Shown: positions 1 to 6,207, counted from the first letter of the stretch. The stretch is DNA of 7,099 nt from an uncultured Eggerthella sp. (GCA_900551155.1 URVA01000070.1:1-7099), one strand, 5' to 3'. Numbers and translations: made by a program. The notes: a model not told the origin generated them from the letters alone.

Positions 1-1
1 C

Positions 2-526
2 GTGAACATGTCGGCATTAATTGCTGCGCTGGGTGTTGGCGGTATTGCGCTGTCGCTTGGTTTTCAAGATACACTGTCAAATCTTATCGGCGGTGTACAG
101 ATTTCTTTTATGCGTATTGTTCAGCCAGGGGACAACATTCAAGTAGGCAATAATAAGGGTGTTGTTCAAGATGTAACGTGGCGTCATGCAACCATCAAAA
201 ATCGCAATGGGGAAACAGTAGTAATTCCTAATTCGGTCATTTCTAAGAATGCGGTAGTTCACCTACCACCGCCCGAGCGAATCAGTGTGCCGTTTATGGC
301 GCTTTCAAGCGACGATCTTGATTCTATGGCAGAGCAAATAGTACAAATTGCACACGAAATAGCAGCTCAGTATGCTGAGATTGTAAGTGAGCCCAATGTT
401 TTGTTTACTGAAGTTACGGCAGAGGGCATTATGGGTAAAGTTTTACTGGAAATCGATGATGCGGAGCAAGCCACTCCTGTATCTGATGCTATTACTCGTG
501 CTATTGCGCCTATCGTTCAAAAATAA
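2..526 (+). CDS. MscS-family mechanosensitive ion channel, C-terminal part (5' end outside window)
   Basis: This is the C-terminal 174 residues of a small-conductance mechanosensitive channel, an inner-membrane protein that opens under membrane tension to release solutes during osmotic downshift. Residues 3-30 match the pore-lining TM3 helix of the family: a Gly/Ala-rich stretch (GVGGIALSLGFQDTLSN) followed by LIGGVQI. Residues about 38-85 form the beta domain, with PGDNIQVG, a GVVQDV strand, and the family hallmark NGETVVIPNSVI near residues 69-80. Residues about 90-174 are the shorter alpha/beta cytosolic domain. The reading frame is open at the left edge. The GTG at position 2 lies inside the conserved helix and cannot be the true start, so the upstream membrane helices are missing here. 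The gene ends in TAA at 524-526, inside an AT-rich palindrome, 193 bp before gatC. The family call is firm; the exact subtype cannot be judged without the N-terminus. Confidence 0.92.
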   Translation: MNMSALIAALGVGGIALSLGFQDTLSNLIGGVQISFMRIVQPGDNIQVGNNKGVVQDVTWRHATIKNRNGETVVIPNSVISKNAVVHLPPPERISVPFMALSSDDLDSMAEQIVQIAHEIAAQYAEIVSEPNVLFTEVTAEGIMGKVLLEIDDAEQATPVSDAITRAIAPIVQK

Positions 527-541
527 ATGCTTATTTTTGAA
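516..541. repeat. Perfect 11-bp AT-rich palindrome overlapping the channel stop codon
   Basis: The arm TTCAAAAATAA (516-526) is exactly complementary to TTATTTTTGAA (531-541), with the 4-nt loop ATGC. The stop codon TAA forms the end of the left arm. Only one pair is G-C, so the hairpin is weak. The T-rich right arm could serve as a poor U-tract, so a weak, possibly bidirectional terminator is conceivable. It is not a canonical GC-stem terminator. A small second dyad, AGTGC-tgc-GCACT (541-553), follows directly. Confidence 0.5.
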
Positions 542-584
542 GTGCTGCGCACTCGAAAAACTTGTGAATACCTTGATTCCTTTT

Positions 585-612
585 AAGGTGTGCTTCGCTT
601 AGGGTGCGCCTT
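585..612 (+). other. Possible 8-bp RNA stem (with wobble pairs) between the channel gene and gatC
   Basis: AAGGTGTG (585-592) can pair with TGCGCCTT (605-612) through five Watson-Crick and three G-U pairs around a 12-nt loop. It is followed by TGCTATTA, not a T-run, so it would be a poor terminator. It overlaps the -35 zone of the candidate gatC promoter, so the two readings compete. I list it only as structure seen in the sequence. Confidence 0.25.
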
Positions 613-621
613 TGCTATTAT
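594..621 (+). promoter_or_regulatory. Candidate extended -10 promoter for the gatCAB operon
   Basis: TATTAT at 616-621 is preceded by TGC at 613-615, giving an extended -10 element (TGnTATTAT) of the housekeeping sigma type. The -35 region is poor (TTCGCT at 594-599, 16-bp spacing), which is common for extended -10 promoters. Transcription would start near 627-629, leaving about 90 nt of leader before gatC. It is the best promoter-like site in the 193-bp gap. The operon could still receive read-through from the channel gene. Confidence 0.4.
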
Positions 622-719
622 GGGAACGATCTACTCGTTAGAGGGCGTACATGTATTGTGAAACTTATTTTTGTTGAAGCATGCATGAAAGGTGCCCACA
701 AAGAAAACGAAGGAATATC

Positions 720-1028
720 ATGACGCAACATTTAACCGAAAAGGACGTACGCGGTATTGCGACGTACGCTCGTATCGGGCTGACCGATGAAGAGGTTACT
801 TCTATGACAGAAGACCTTAACAATATCATCGATAGCCTGAAGCCGATTACTGAATATGACCTAGAAGGCGTTGAGCCAACCTTTCACCCTATTGGAAACC
901 TTTCCAACGTAATGCGTGAAGATGTTGAAGGCGAAAGCTTCACCCAAGAAGAAGCGCTTGCCAATGCCCCAAAACAGCAAGATGGCAGCTTCTTGATTCC
1001 TGCTATTTTGGGCGGAGGTGATCAGTAA
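720..1028 (+). CDS. gatC: Asp-tRNA(Asn)/Glu-tRNA(Gln) amidotransferase subunit C
   Basis: GatC is the small non-catalytic subunit of the GatCAB amidotransferase. It wraps around GatA and GatB and stabilises the complex in the cytoplasm. The 102-residue product has the usual family length of about 95-100. The family landmarks are present in order: an N-terminal LTEKDV helix, the ARIGLTDEEV segment (about residues 17-26), the DLEGVEPTFHP turn (about 46-56), NVMRED (about 62-67), and EEALANAPKQQDGSFLIP near the C-terminus. I chose the ATG at 720 because GAAGGA lies at 709-714, 5 nt upstream. An in-frame ATG at 681 would add 13 basic residues that the family lacks, and it has no good ribosome binding site. 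The stop TAA overlaps the gatA ATG by one base (TAATG), which indicates translational coupling. The last codons also encode gatA's Shine-Dalgarno. It leads the gatC-gatA-gatB operon. Confidence 0.97.
   Translation: MTQHLTEKDVRGIATYARIGLTDEEVTSMTEDLNNIIDSLKPITEYDLEGVEPTFHPIGNLSNVMREDVEGESFTQEEALANAPKQQDGSFLIPAILGGGDQ
1014..1024 (+). promoter_or_regulatory. Very strong gatA Shine-Dalgarno inside the end of gatC
   Basis: GGAGGTGATCA lies within the last codons of gatC (Gly-Gly-Asp-Gln). Its first ten bases match the complement of the standard 16S rRNA 3' end. GGAGG ends 9 nt before the gatA ATG, a good spacing. Ribosomes finishing gatC would therefore be well placed to restart on gatA, which helps match subunit amounts. 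Confidence 0.85.
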
Positions 1029-2551
1029 TGGCACGTGCATTTTCAGAACTTTCTGTTGCAGAAATTCAAGCTGGTCTTGTCGCGAAAGAATTCAGTGCAC
1101 AAGAAATCGCAAAAGATTCTCTTGAGCGTATCGCAGCAACAGATGCATCGGTTCATGCCTATTTGGAAACTACTGAAAGCCTAGCTTATGAAGCTGCAGC
1201 AAAAGTAGACGCTGCAGTTGCGGCGGGTGATTTAAGTCAGGCTGGTCCTTTGGCGGGCGTACCTGTTGCTTTTAAGGACAACATGAACCTGAAGGGAACT
1301 CATACCACGTGTTCTTCCCACATGTTGGAAAACTATGTCTCTCCTTACACGGCAACCTGTGTTGCGAAAATCATTGAAGCAGGCGGTATTCCGCTGGGCA
1401 AACTGAACATGGATGAATTCGCATTCGGTTCCTCGACGGAGACTTCCGCATTTGGTCGCACCTATAATCCTTGGGATTTAGAGCGTGTACCTGGTGGTTC
1501 TTCTGGTGGGTCTGCAGCAGCAGTGGCAGCTGGTAGCGCCACCATTACGCTTGGATCGGATACGGGTGGATCTATTCGTCAGCCAGGTAGTTTTTGCGGC
1601 GTGGTAGCGGTAAAGCCTACTTATGGTGTTGTTTCTCGTTATGGCGTAGTAGCTTTCGGTTCGTCACTCGATCAGGTTGGACCTTTCGCACGCAATGTTA
1701 CCGATGCTGCTCTTGCCATGAATGCACTTGCAGGTCATGATCCCCTTGATTGCACGAGCCAGCCAGTAACGACTGACTTTACTGCAAACTTGGCAGATGG
1801 CGTGGCAGGTATGCGTATTGGTGTAGTTCCTGCCTTTATGGAGGCGGAAGGCTTGGAGCCTGAAGTGCGCGCCAAGGTGAAAGAAGCAATCGAACACTTG
1901 CGTCAAATGGGTGCAGAAATAATCGAGGTCGAGCTTCCCAATGCTCAGGCTGCTATGAGTGCCTATTACGTATTGGGTCCTTGCGAGGCATTTTCTAACT
2001 TAGCTCGTTTCGATTCAGTTCGTTATGGTTACTGTGATCCAGGTCATAAAGATTTAGGCTCACAATATGAAGCTTCTCGTTCGGCAGGCTTTGGTATCGA
2101 AGCGCGTCGCCGTATTATGCTTGGTAGCTATCTGCTTTCTGCTGGTGTATATGACAAGTACTACTATCCAGCACAGCAGGTTCGCACCCTTATTACCCAA
2201 GACTATGTGAAGGCTTACGAAAAAGTGGATTGCATTATTGCTCCTGTAAGTCCTCGTACAGCATTTAAGTTTGGCGAAATTAGCGATCCTACGTCGATGT
2301 ATCTTTCGGATATGTTCACAATTTCTATCAATATTGCAGGCAATGGCGGCATGAACATGCCTCTTGGCTTAGGTGCAGATTCTGGTCTGCCCGTAGGTGC
2401 TCAACTTATTAGTCCTGCATTCAAGGATGAAAACATGTTGCGTGTGGCGGCAGCACTTGAAACAGTATATGGACCAGCGCCCGTTGCTCCTGCTTTTGCG
2501 GATGGTAAAGCTCCCGCAGCGGCAGCTGCTGATGAAAAGGCAGGTGAGTAG
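1028..2551 (+). CDS. gatA: Asp-tRNA(Asn)/Glu-tRNA(Gln) amidotransferase subunit A (glutaminase)
   Basis: GatA is the amidase subunit. It hydrolyses glutamine and passes ammonia through an internal channel to GatB, so that Glu-tRNA(Gln) becomes Gln-tRNA(Gln) and Asp-tRNA(Asn) becomes Asn-tRNA(Asn). The Ser-cisSer-Lys triad of the amidase signature family is intact: Lys83 in VPVAFKDN, Ser158 in PGGSSGGS, and the nucleophile Ser182 in DTGGSIRQP. The Gly/Ser-rich signature spans about residues 155-190. The protein has 507 residues, somewhat longer than the usual 480-490. The extra length is a C-terminal Ala/Pro-rich, charged tail (about residues 484-507) of low complexity, probably disordered. 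Translation starts at the ATG overlapping the gatC stop, behind a near-perfect ribosome binding site, and the stop is 2 nt before gatB. Gene order C-A-B and the intact triad make this assignment near certain. The presence of GatCAB suggests that the host lacks a direct glutaminyl- or asparaginyl-tRNA synthetase, or both. Confidence 0.98.
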   Translation: MARAFSELSVAEIQAGLVAKEFSAQEIAKDSLERIAATDASVHAYLETTESLAYEAAAKVDAAVAAGDLSQAGPLAGVPVAFKDNMNLKGTHTTCSSHMLENYVSPYTATCVAKIIEAGGIPLGKLNMDEFAFGSSTETSAFGRTYNPWDLERVPGGSSGGSAAAVAAGSATITLGSDTGGSIRQPGSFCGVVAVKPTYGVVSRYGVVAFGSSLDQVGPFARNVTDAALAMNALAGHDPLDCTSQPVTTDFTANLADGVAGMRIGVVPAFMEAEGLEPEVRAKVKEAIEHLRQMGAEIIEVELPNAQAAMSAYYVLGPCEAFSNLARFDSVRYGYCDPGHKDLGSQYEASRSAGFGIEARRRIMLGSYLLSAGVYDKYYYPAQQVRTLITQDYVKAYEKVDCIIAPVSPRTAFKFGEISDPTSMYLSDMFTISINIAGNGGMNMPLGLGADSGLPVGAQLISPAFKDENMLRVAAALETVYGPAPVAPAFADGKAPAAAAADEKAGE

Positions 2552-2553
2552 CA

Positions 2554-4149
2554 ATGAAGAAACTTGAAGAAGTACTTCAGGACTGGGAAGCAGTTATTGG
2601 TCTTGAAATTCATGCTGAGTTGACCACGCTCGAAACCAAAATGTTCTGCAGCTGTAAATTGGAATTTGGCGCAGAGCCCAACACGCATACGTGTCCTGTA
2701 TGTTTGGGCTTACCAGGAGCTTTGCCTGTACCTAACAAGGCTGCTATTGAATCCATCGTGCTTGCAGGCCTTGCAACTAACTGCGATATCGAAAAGCGGT
2801 CCATGTTCTATCGCAAGAATTACATGTATCCCGATATGGCAAAGAACTTCCAAACCACGCAGGGCCCTGTAGCGTTCTGTATGCGTGGTCATCTTGATTT
2901 GGACGTAGATGGTGCGGCAGCTAAAGAACGCATCGATATTGCTGATTTGAAGCCTGGCGAATCTGGTGCTGAAGGCACGACTGCTGCTAATGTGACGCGC
3001 ACCGAAGATGGCTATGTGGCTCATGTGGGTATCGAACGCATTCATATGGAAGAAGATGCTGGCAAGATGATTCACATTGGTGGTGGTGAAGGTCGTATCG
3101 CGGGTGCTACTCATTCGCTTGTGGATTATAACCGTGCCGGTACGCCTTTGATTGAGCTAGTAACTAAGCCCGACCTGCGCACCCCTGAAGAAGCACGTCT
3201 GTTTATGCAGAAGCTTCGTCAGATTTATTTGGCTATTGGTATTTCTGACTGCTCCATGGAAGAAGGTTCTCTTCGTTGCGACGGTAACGTTTCTTTGCGT
3301 CGTCGTGGTGCAACTGAGTTTGGTACTAAGACTGAGCTTAAGAACATGAACTCTTTCAAGAACTTGCACGATGGTTTGGCGTATGAAATTTGTCGTCAAG
3401 CTGAAGTTCTGGAAGAGGGAGGCATTATTTATCAGGAAACGCGCCATTGGGATCCTTCCAAGAAGCGCACCATTGTTATGCGCGTAAAGGAAACAGCGGA
3501 TGACTATCGTCTGTTCCCTGAGCCTGATCTTGCTCCTTATGATCTTTCGGATGAATTTATCGAAAGCGTTCGTGCTAAATTGCCAGAATTGCCTGATGAA
3601 AAAGCAAAACGTTTCGAAGGCGAATTCGGTCTTTCTGCCTATGATGCTCGTCATTTGGTGGAGCATCGCAGCACCGCAAACTTCTTTGAAGCATGCATTG
3701 ATGTTGCTGGAAACGATGCGGATAAGTTAGCGAAACCGCTTGCTAACCTGATCATCAATGATGTTGCAGCATATGCAAACGCTCAAGGCATTTCCGATAT
3801 GGCAGAAACTTCACTTTCTCCTAAGCGTGCTGTTGAATTAGTATCTCTGCTTTCGGCAGACACCATTTCCTCCAAACAGGCAAAGGAAGTGTTTGCTGCG
3901 GTTCTGGATGAGGATAAGGACCCTTCTGCGATCGTTGAAGAGCGCGGCATGAAGCAGGTTTCTGATACGGGCGCTATTGAAGCTGTTGTCGATGGCGTTT
4001 TGGCTGAATTCCCTGACAAGGTAGAGCAGTACAAGGGTGGCAAGACAGGCTTGCTCGGATTCTTTGTTGGTCAATGCATGAAGCAAATGAAAGGTCAGGG
4101 TAACCCTAAGGTTATCAATGAGTTGTTAAGTCAAAAGCTCAACGGCTAA
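2554..4149 (+). CDS. gatB: Asp-tRNA(Asn)/Glu-tRNA(Gln) amidotransferase subunit B
   Basis: GatB binds the misacylated tRNA, activates the Glu or Asp side chain with ATP, and joins it to ammonia delivered from GatA. The catalytic cradle domain covers about residues 11-330. It carries the IGLEIHAEL motif (Glu18 and His20), four cysteines placed as in zinc-binding GatB proteins (Cys32, Cys34, Cys47, Cys50), the HMEEDAGK motif (164-171), DYNRAGTPLIELV (191-203), MEEGSLRCD (235-243) and FGTKTELKNMNSF (256-268). A helical domain and a YqeY-like tail follow, ending in GGKTGLLGFFVGQ, GNPKVINELL and QKL, the usual GatB ending. At 531 residues it is longer than the typical 475-500. Much of the excess is an insertion near residues 121-156, before the VGIERIHMEED strand. 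The start is 2 nt after the gatA stop, with AGGTGA at 2542-2547, so translation is probably coupled. It is the last gene of the operon, and a strong terminator follows 131 nt downstream. Confidence 0.98.
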   Translation: MKKLEEVLQDWEAVIGLEIHAELTTLETKMFCSCKLEFGAEPNTHTCPVCLGLPGALPVPNKAAIESIVLAGLATNCDIEKRSMFYRKNYMYPDMAKNFQTTQGPVAFCMRGHLDLDVDGAAAKERIDIADLKPGESGAEGTTAANVTRTEDGYVAHVGIERIHMEEDAGKMIHIGGGEGRIAGATHSLVDYNRAGTPLIELVTKPDLRTPEEARLFMQKLRQIYLAIGISDCSMEEGSLRCDGNVSLRRRGATEFGTKTELKNMNSFKNLHDGLAYEICRQAEVLEEGGIIYQETRHWDPSKKRTIVMRVKETADDYRLFPEPDLAPYDLSDEFIESVRAKLPELPDEKAKRFEGEFGLSAYDARHLVEHRSTANFFEACIDVAGNDADKLAKPLANLIINDVAAYANAQGISDMAETSLSPKRAVELVSLLSADTISSKQAKEVFAAVLDEDKDPSAIVEERGMKQVSDTGAIEAVVDGVLAEFPDKVEQYKGGKTGLLGFFVGQCMKQMKGQGNPKVINELLSQKLNG

Positions 4150-4279
4150 TACTGCGTGGCATTAAGGCGATACAGTTAGCGTCTTAGACTTTGTTCACGT
4201 AGCGAAAGCGGAAGGGTTACCAAAATAGCTAATGCAAGGTAAACCTATTCGTGTTTTAACCTCGAAAAATAAGGTGATT

Positions 4280-4318
4280 CCTCCTATATCTGGAAAGCCA
4301 GATATAGGAGGCTTTTTT
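4280..4318 (+). terminator. Strong rho-independent terminator of the gatCAB operon
   Basis: A perfect 14-bp stem is formed by CCTCCTATATCTGG (4280-4293) and its exact complement (4298-4311), closed by the tetraloop AAAG. One C and then six T residues (4313-4318) follow. This is a textbook intrinsic terminator on the + strand. It lies 131 nt after the gatB stop and separates the tRNA amidation operon from the transporter genes. There is no matching T-run on the other strand, so it is probably one-directional. Confidence 0.93.
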
Positions 4319-4364
4319 GTATTAGATCAAAGCAATATTTTTAAAAACTGGCTTCAACCATTGC

Positions 4365-4394
4365 TTGATAGTTTATGCCGCCAGCGCGTATCAG
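4365..4394 (+). promoter_or_regulatory. Weak candidate promoter for the transporter genes
   Basis: TTGATA (4365-4370, five of six matches to the -35 consensus) is followed after 18 bp by TATCAG (4389-4394, four of six matches to the -10 consensus). Transcription from it would give a leader of about 150 nt before the ATG at 4553. An alternative -10, TATTAT at 4439-4444, has no acceptable -35. A promoter is expected here because the terminator just upstream isolates the transporters from gatB, but the exact site is uncertain. Confidence 0.25.
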
Positions 4395-4476
4395 CAAGCC
4401 TTCTAAAAGCCTATGATGGCGTTCGTAAAAAATAGGCGTATTATAGAGCGGTTGTAAATATGTTATTAAGCATTCG

Positions 4477-4523
4477 ACGACACCACAGGACAACTTGTCT
4501 AGCACATTTAGTGATCGTGTCGT
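4477..4523. promoter_or_regulatory. Nested inverted repeats upstream of the first transporter (possible operator)
   Basis: ACGACAC (4477-4483) is repeated in inverted form as GTGTCGT (4517-4523). Between them lies a compact odd dyad GACAA-c-TTGTC (4489-4499), which is too tight to fold as a hairpin but has the form of a dimeric protein binding site. The set ends 29 bp before the transporter start codon. Regulation by a repressor is only inference; arms of this length can occur by chance. Confidence 0.25.
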
Positions 4524-4552
4524 TTGATGATACGTATAGAAAGGTGGACCTC

Positions 4553-6019
4553 ATGGCCCACGAAGGTCAAACTTCGATTTCAGATAGCTCAAGCTCAAAT
4601 GTCAGTGGGGAAACGCGCGGCAACGCTTCAATGGAAGGTCGCGAGGGCTTTTCTAATCGCCTTGGCTTTCTTCTAATCAGCGCTGGATGCGCTATTGGTC
4701 TTGGTAATATTTGGCGTTTTCCTTATATCACCGGCGAATATGGCGGTGCGGCGTTCGTGCTGCTTATTATTTTCTTTCTTGCCGTGCTGGGCTTGCCAGT
4801 TTTGGTTATGGAATTCGCGGTAGGTCGTGCAAGCTATCGTTCGACCGCGCGTAGTTTTGATGCACTCGAGCCGCGTGGTACAAAATGGCACCGCTTCAAG
4901 TGGGCAACAATCGTGGGTAACTACTTGCTCATGATGTTCTATACCTCGGTATGTGGCTGGATGGTTGCCTACCTAGTAAAAATGGCTATTGGCACCTTTA
5001 ACGGCACCGAAGATATTCCAGGTGTTTTCTCGTCTATGATTGGTGATCCCATCGAAATGACGGGCTGGATGCTTCTCGTTACGGTTATGGGGTTTGCAAT
5101 TTGTGCCATGGGTGTACAAAAAGGCGTAGAGCGAATCACGAAATATATGATGGCAGCACTGTTTATCTTCATGGCAGTGCTCTGTGTCCGTTCCTGTTTG
5201 CTAGAAGGTGCCGAAGAAGGCCTAGCTTTCTATCTGCTTCCAAATTTCGATAACCTGTTTAACAATCCAAGCGCAAGCTTCCCAGAAATTGCTTATGCTG
5301 CAATGAGTCAAGCAGTCTTTATGCTCTCGATCGGCATAGGTTCGATGTCTATCTTCGGTAGCTATATGACTCGCGATAGGCGTTTGATGGGCGAAGCTGC
5401 ACGTATTGCAGGCATGGACACGCTGGTGGCTATTATGGCGGGCTTGATTATTTTCCCTGCATGCTTTGCTTATGGTGTTGACCCTGATTCTGGTCCCAAT
5501 TTGGTGTTTCTCACCTTGCCCTATGTCTTTGAACAGATGCCATTAGGCCAGCTGTGGGGAACGTTGTTCTTTGTTTGCATGGCTTTCGCAGCGCTTTCAA
5601 CGGTTATTGCTGTGTTTGAAAACATCCTTCGTTTTTCCATGGACCAGTGGAACATCACGCGTAAACGTGCGGTAGCTATCAATGCGCCGCTTTTGACGTT
5701 GCTCTCGATGCCGTGTGTTCTTGGCTTTTCTATTTGGTCGGGTGTTCAGATTCCTGGCATTGGCGACATCCAATCGATTGAAGACTTCTTAGTGTCTAAT
5801 AACTTCCTTGTTCTGGGATCACTCGTATTTGTTCTTTTCTGTACCAGAAAAGCTGGTTGGGGATGGAAAGGCTTTATTGAAGAAGCCGATAAGGGTGTTG
5901 GTATGAAATACCCCAAGATTCTGTACGGCTGGACTAAGTATGGCGTACCACTGTTGATCATTGTGGTATTTGTAGTTGGCTGGGCCCCAAAGATCATGTT
6001 CTGGCTAGGCATGTCGTAA
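4553..6019 (+). CDS. Neurotransmitter:sodium symporter (NSS) family transporter, first copy
   Basis: This is a cytoplasmic-membrane secondary transporter of the LeuT/MhsT/Tyt1 type, which usually takes up amino acids with sodium. It has 488 residues and about 11 hydrophobic segments (roughly 38-57, 64-88, 117-142, 170-187, 197-214, 246-271, 286-308, 332-361, 374-397, 411-432, 461-483). That fits the 11-segment bacterial members. TM1 carries AGCAIGLGNIWRFPYITG, with Asn52 (Na1) and Arg55 of the extracellular gate. Gly49 stands where monoamine carriers have Asp, which favours an amino-acid substrate. Tyr130 matches the substrate-site Tyr of TM3. Ala346, Ser349 and Thr350 in TM8 match the Na2 site. 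Met257 in TM6 replaces the usual Thr/Ser Na1 ligand. The ATG at 4553 is chosen because AAGGTGG sits 5 nt upstream (4541-4547). An in-frame ATG at 4460 would add 31 residues and lacks such a site. The Ser-rich N-terminal tail (residues 1-32) is longer than in the second copy. The substrate cannot be named. Confidence 0.94.
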   Translation: MAHEGQTSISDSSSSNVSGETRGNASMEGREGFSNRLGFLLISAGCAIGLGNIWRFPYITGEYGGAAFVLLIIFFLAVLGLPVLVMEFAVGRASYRSTARSFDALEPRGTKWHRFKWATIVGNYLLMMFYTSVCGWMVAYLVKMAIGTFNGTEDIPGVFSSMIGDPIEMTGWMLLVTVMGFAICAMGVQKGVERITKYMMAALFIFMAVLCVRSCLLEGAEEGLAFYLLPNFDNLFNNPSASFPEIAYAAMSQAVFMLSIGIGSMSIFGSYMTRDRRLMGEAARIAGMDTLVAIMAGLIIFPACFAYGVDPDSGPNLVFLTLPYVFEQMPLGQLWGTLFFVCMAFAALSTVIAVFENILRFSMDQWNITRKRAVAINAPLLTLLSMPCVLGFSIWSGVQIPGIGDIQSIEDFLVSNNFLVLGSLVFVLFCTRKAGWGWKGFIEEADKGVGMKYPKILYGWTKYGVPLLIIVVFVVGWAPKIMFWLGMS

Positions 6020-6084
6020 GCCTTCGGCGGACGCGATACACTGCAGAGATTGTGTCATAGGGGCGCGGCGCTGTAGGGTTGCGA

Positions 6085-6144
6085 TGCGTTTCGTAGGGTG
6101 CAACGTTGTAAAGGCGTGATGAGCGTCGTGAGTCGCGAAACGCA
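6085..6144. repeat. 9-bp inverted repeat with inner palindrome in the transporter spacer
   Basis: TGCGTTTCG (6085-6093) and its exact reverse complement (6136-6144) can close a large hairpin, extended by one wobble pair (6094 with 6135). Inside it lies CAACGTTG (6101-6108). The structure could shape translation or mRNA stability of the second transporter, or bind a protein. No second copy occurs in this window, so it cannot be called a dispersed repeat. Confidence 0.4.
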
Positions 6145-6181
6145 GTAAGAGATACGACAAAAACAACAAGCGAAAAAATCA

Positions 6182-6207
6182 ATAAGGAATACCGATAAGG
6201 AATACCC
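6182..6207 (+). repeat. 13-bp tandem duplication carrying two Shine-Dalgarno sites before the second transporter
   Basis: ATAAGGAATACC occurs at 6182-6193 and again at 6195-6206, with a 13-bp period. Each copy contains AAGGA. The second AAGGA (6197-6201) is 6 nt from the GTG start and is the functional site. The first (6184-6188) is 19 nt away, too far for direct initiation. The duplication decides the start, because GTG at 6208 is the only start codon well placed behind it, and an in-frame TAA at 6196-6198 excludes an earlier start. Confidence 0.8.

Larger units (their letters stand above)
4150..4552. other. Gene-free gap between gatB and the first transporter
   Basis: These 403 bp contain no believable gene. 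The first 130 bp are the 3' untranslated part of the gat mRNA. They can form two imperfect stems: TAAGGCG with CGTCTTA (4163-4186, ten-base loop, no T-run), and GGTTACC with GGTAAACC (4215-4245, one bulge, 16-nt loop). The strong terminator follows at 4280-4318. The remaining part, up to 4552, would be the promoter region and leader of the first transporter. It holds a weak promoter candidate and dyads at 4477-4523. I see no tRNA, riboswitch, repeat array or mobile element in it. Confidence 0.7.
6020..6207. other. Structured spacer between the two transporter genes
   Basis: This 188-bp spacer has no gene. Its first part is visibly GC-richer than its surroundings and contains GCGC-g-GCGC (6063-6071) and the palindrome CAACGTTG (6101-6108). 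A 9-bp inverted repeat TGCGTTTCG / CGAAACGCA (6085-6093 and 6136-6144) encloses about 42 nt, including that palindrome. The last part (about 6155-6207) is A-rich, like a translation leader, and ends in the duplicated ribosome binding site. There is no T-run after any stem, so I see no terminator, and read-through from the first transporter is likely. Confidence 0.6.

Noticed and set aside
387..602. A + strand frame overlapping the channel C-terminus
   Set aside because: It is out of frame with the conserved MscS domain, runs through the palindrome, and its hydrophobic product looks like a frame-shifted shadow.
681..719. An earlier in-frame start for gatC
   Set aside because: It would add 13 residues absent from the family, and the GAAGGA site at 709-714 points to the ATG at 720.
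2710..3666. Long antisense open frames opposite gatB (2710-3114 and 3157-3666, - strand)
   Set aside because: They lie opposite a highly conserved gene, have no recognisable motifs or ribosome binding sites, and read as shadows of gatB codon use.
4150..4279. Possible small RNA or tRNA gene after gatB
   Set aside because: No cloverleaf, no T-loop motif and no separate promoter could be found; the stems present are short and imperfect, so this reads as the 3' untranslated region of the gat mRNA.
4232..4435. A 67-codon open frame on the + strand after gatB
   Set aside because: It runs straight through the 14-bp terminator hairpin and T-run, has no good ribosome binding site and resembles no family I know.
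4460..4552. An earlier in-frame start for the first transporter, adding 31 residues
   Set aside because: The extra residues are basic and unlike NSS N-termini, and the ATG at 4553 has a clear AAGGTGG site 5 nt upstream.
5994..6182. A 62-codon open frame on the - strand across the transporter spacer
   Set aside because: It has no family resemblance and overlaps the end of the first transporter; its length is within chance for this composition.
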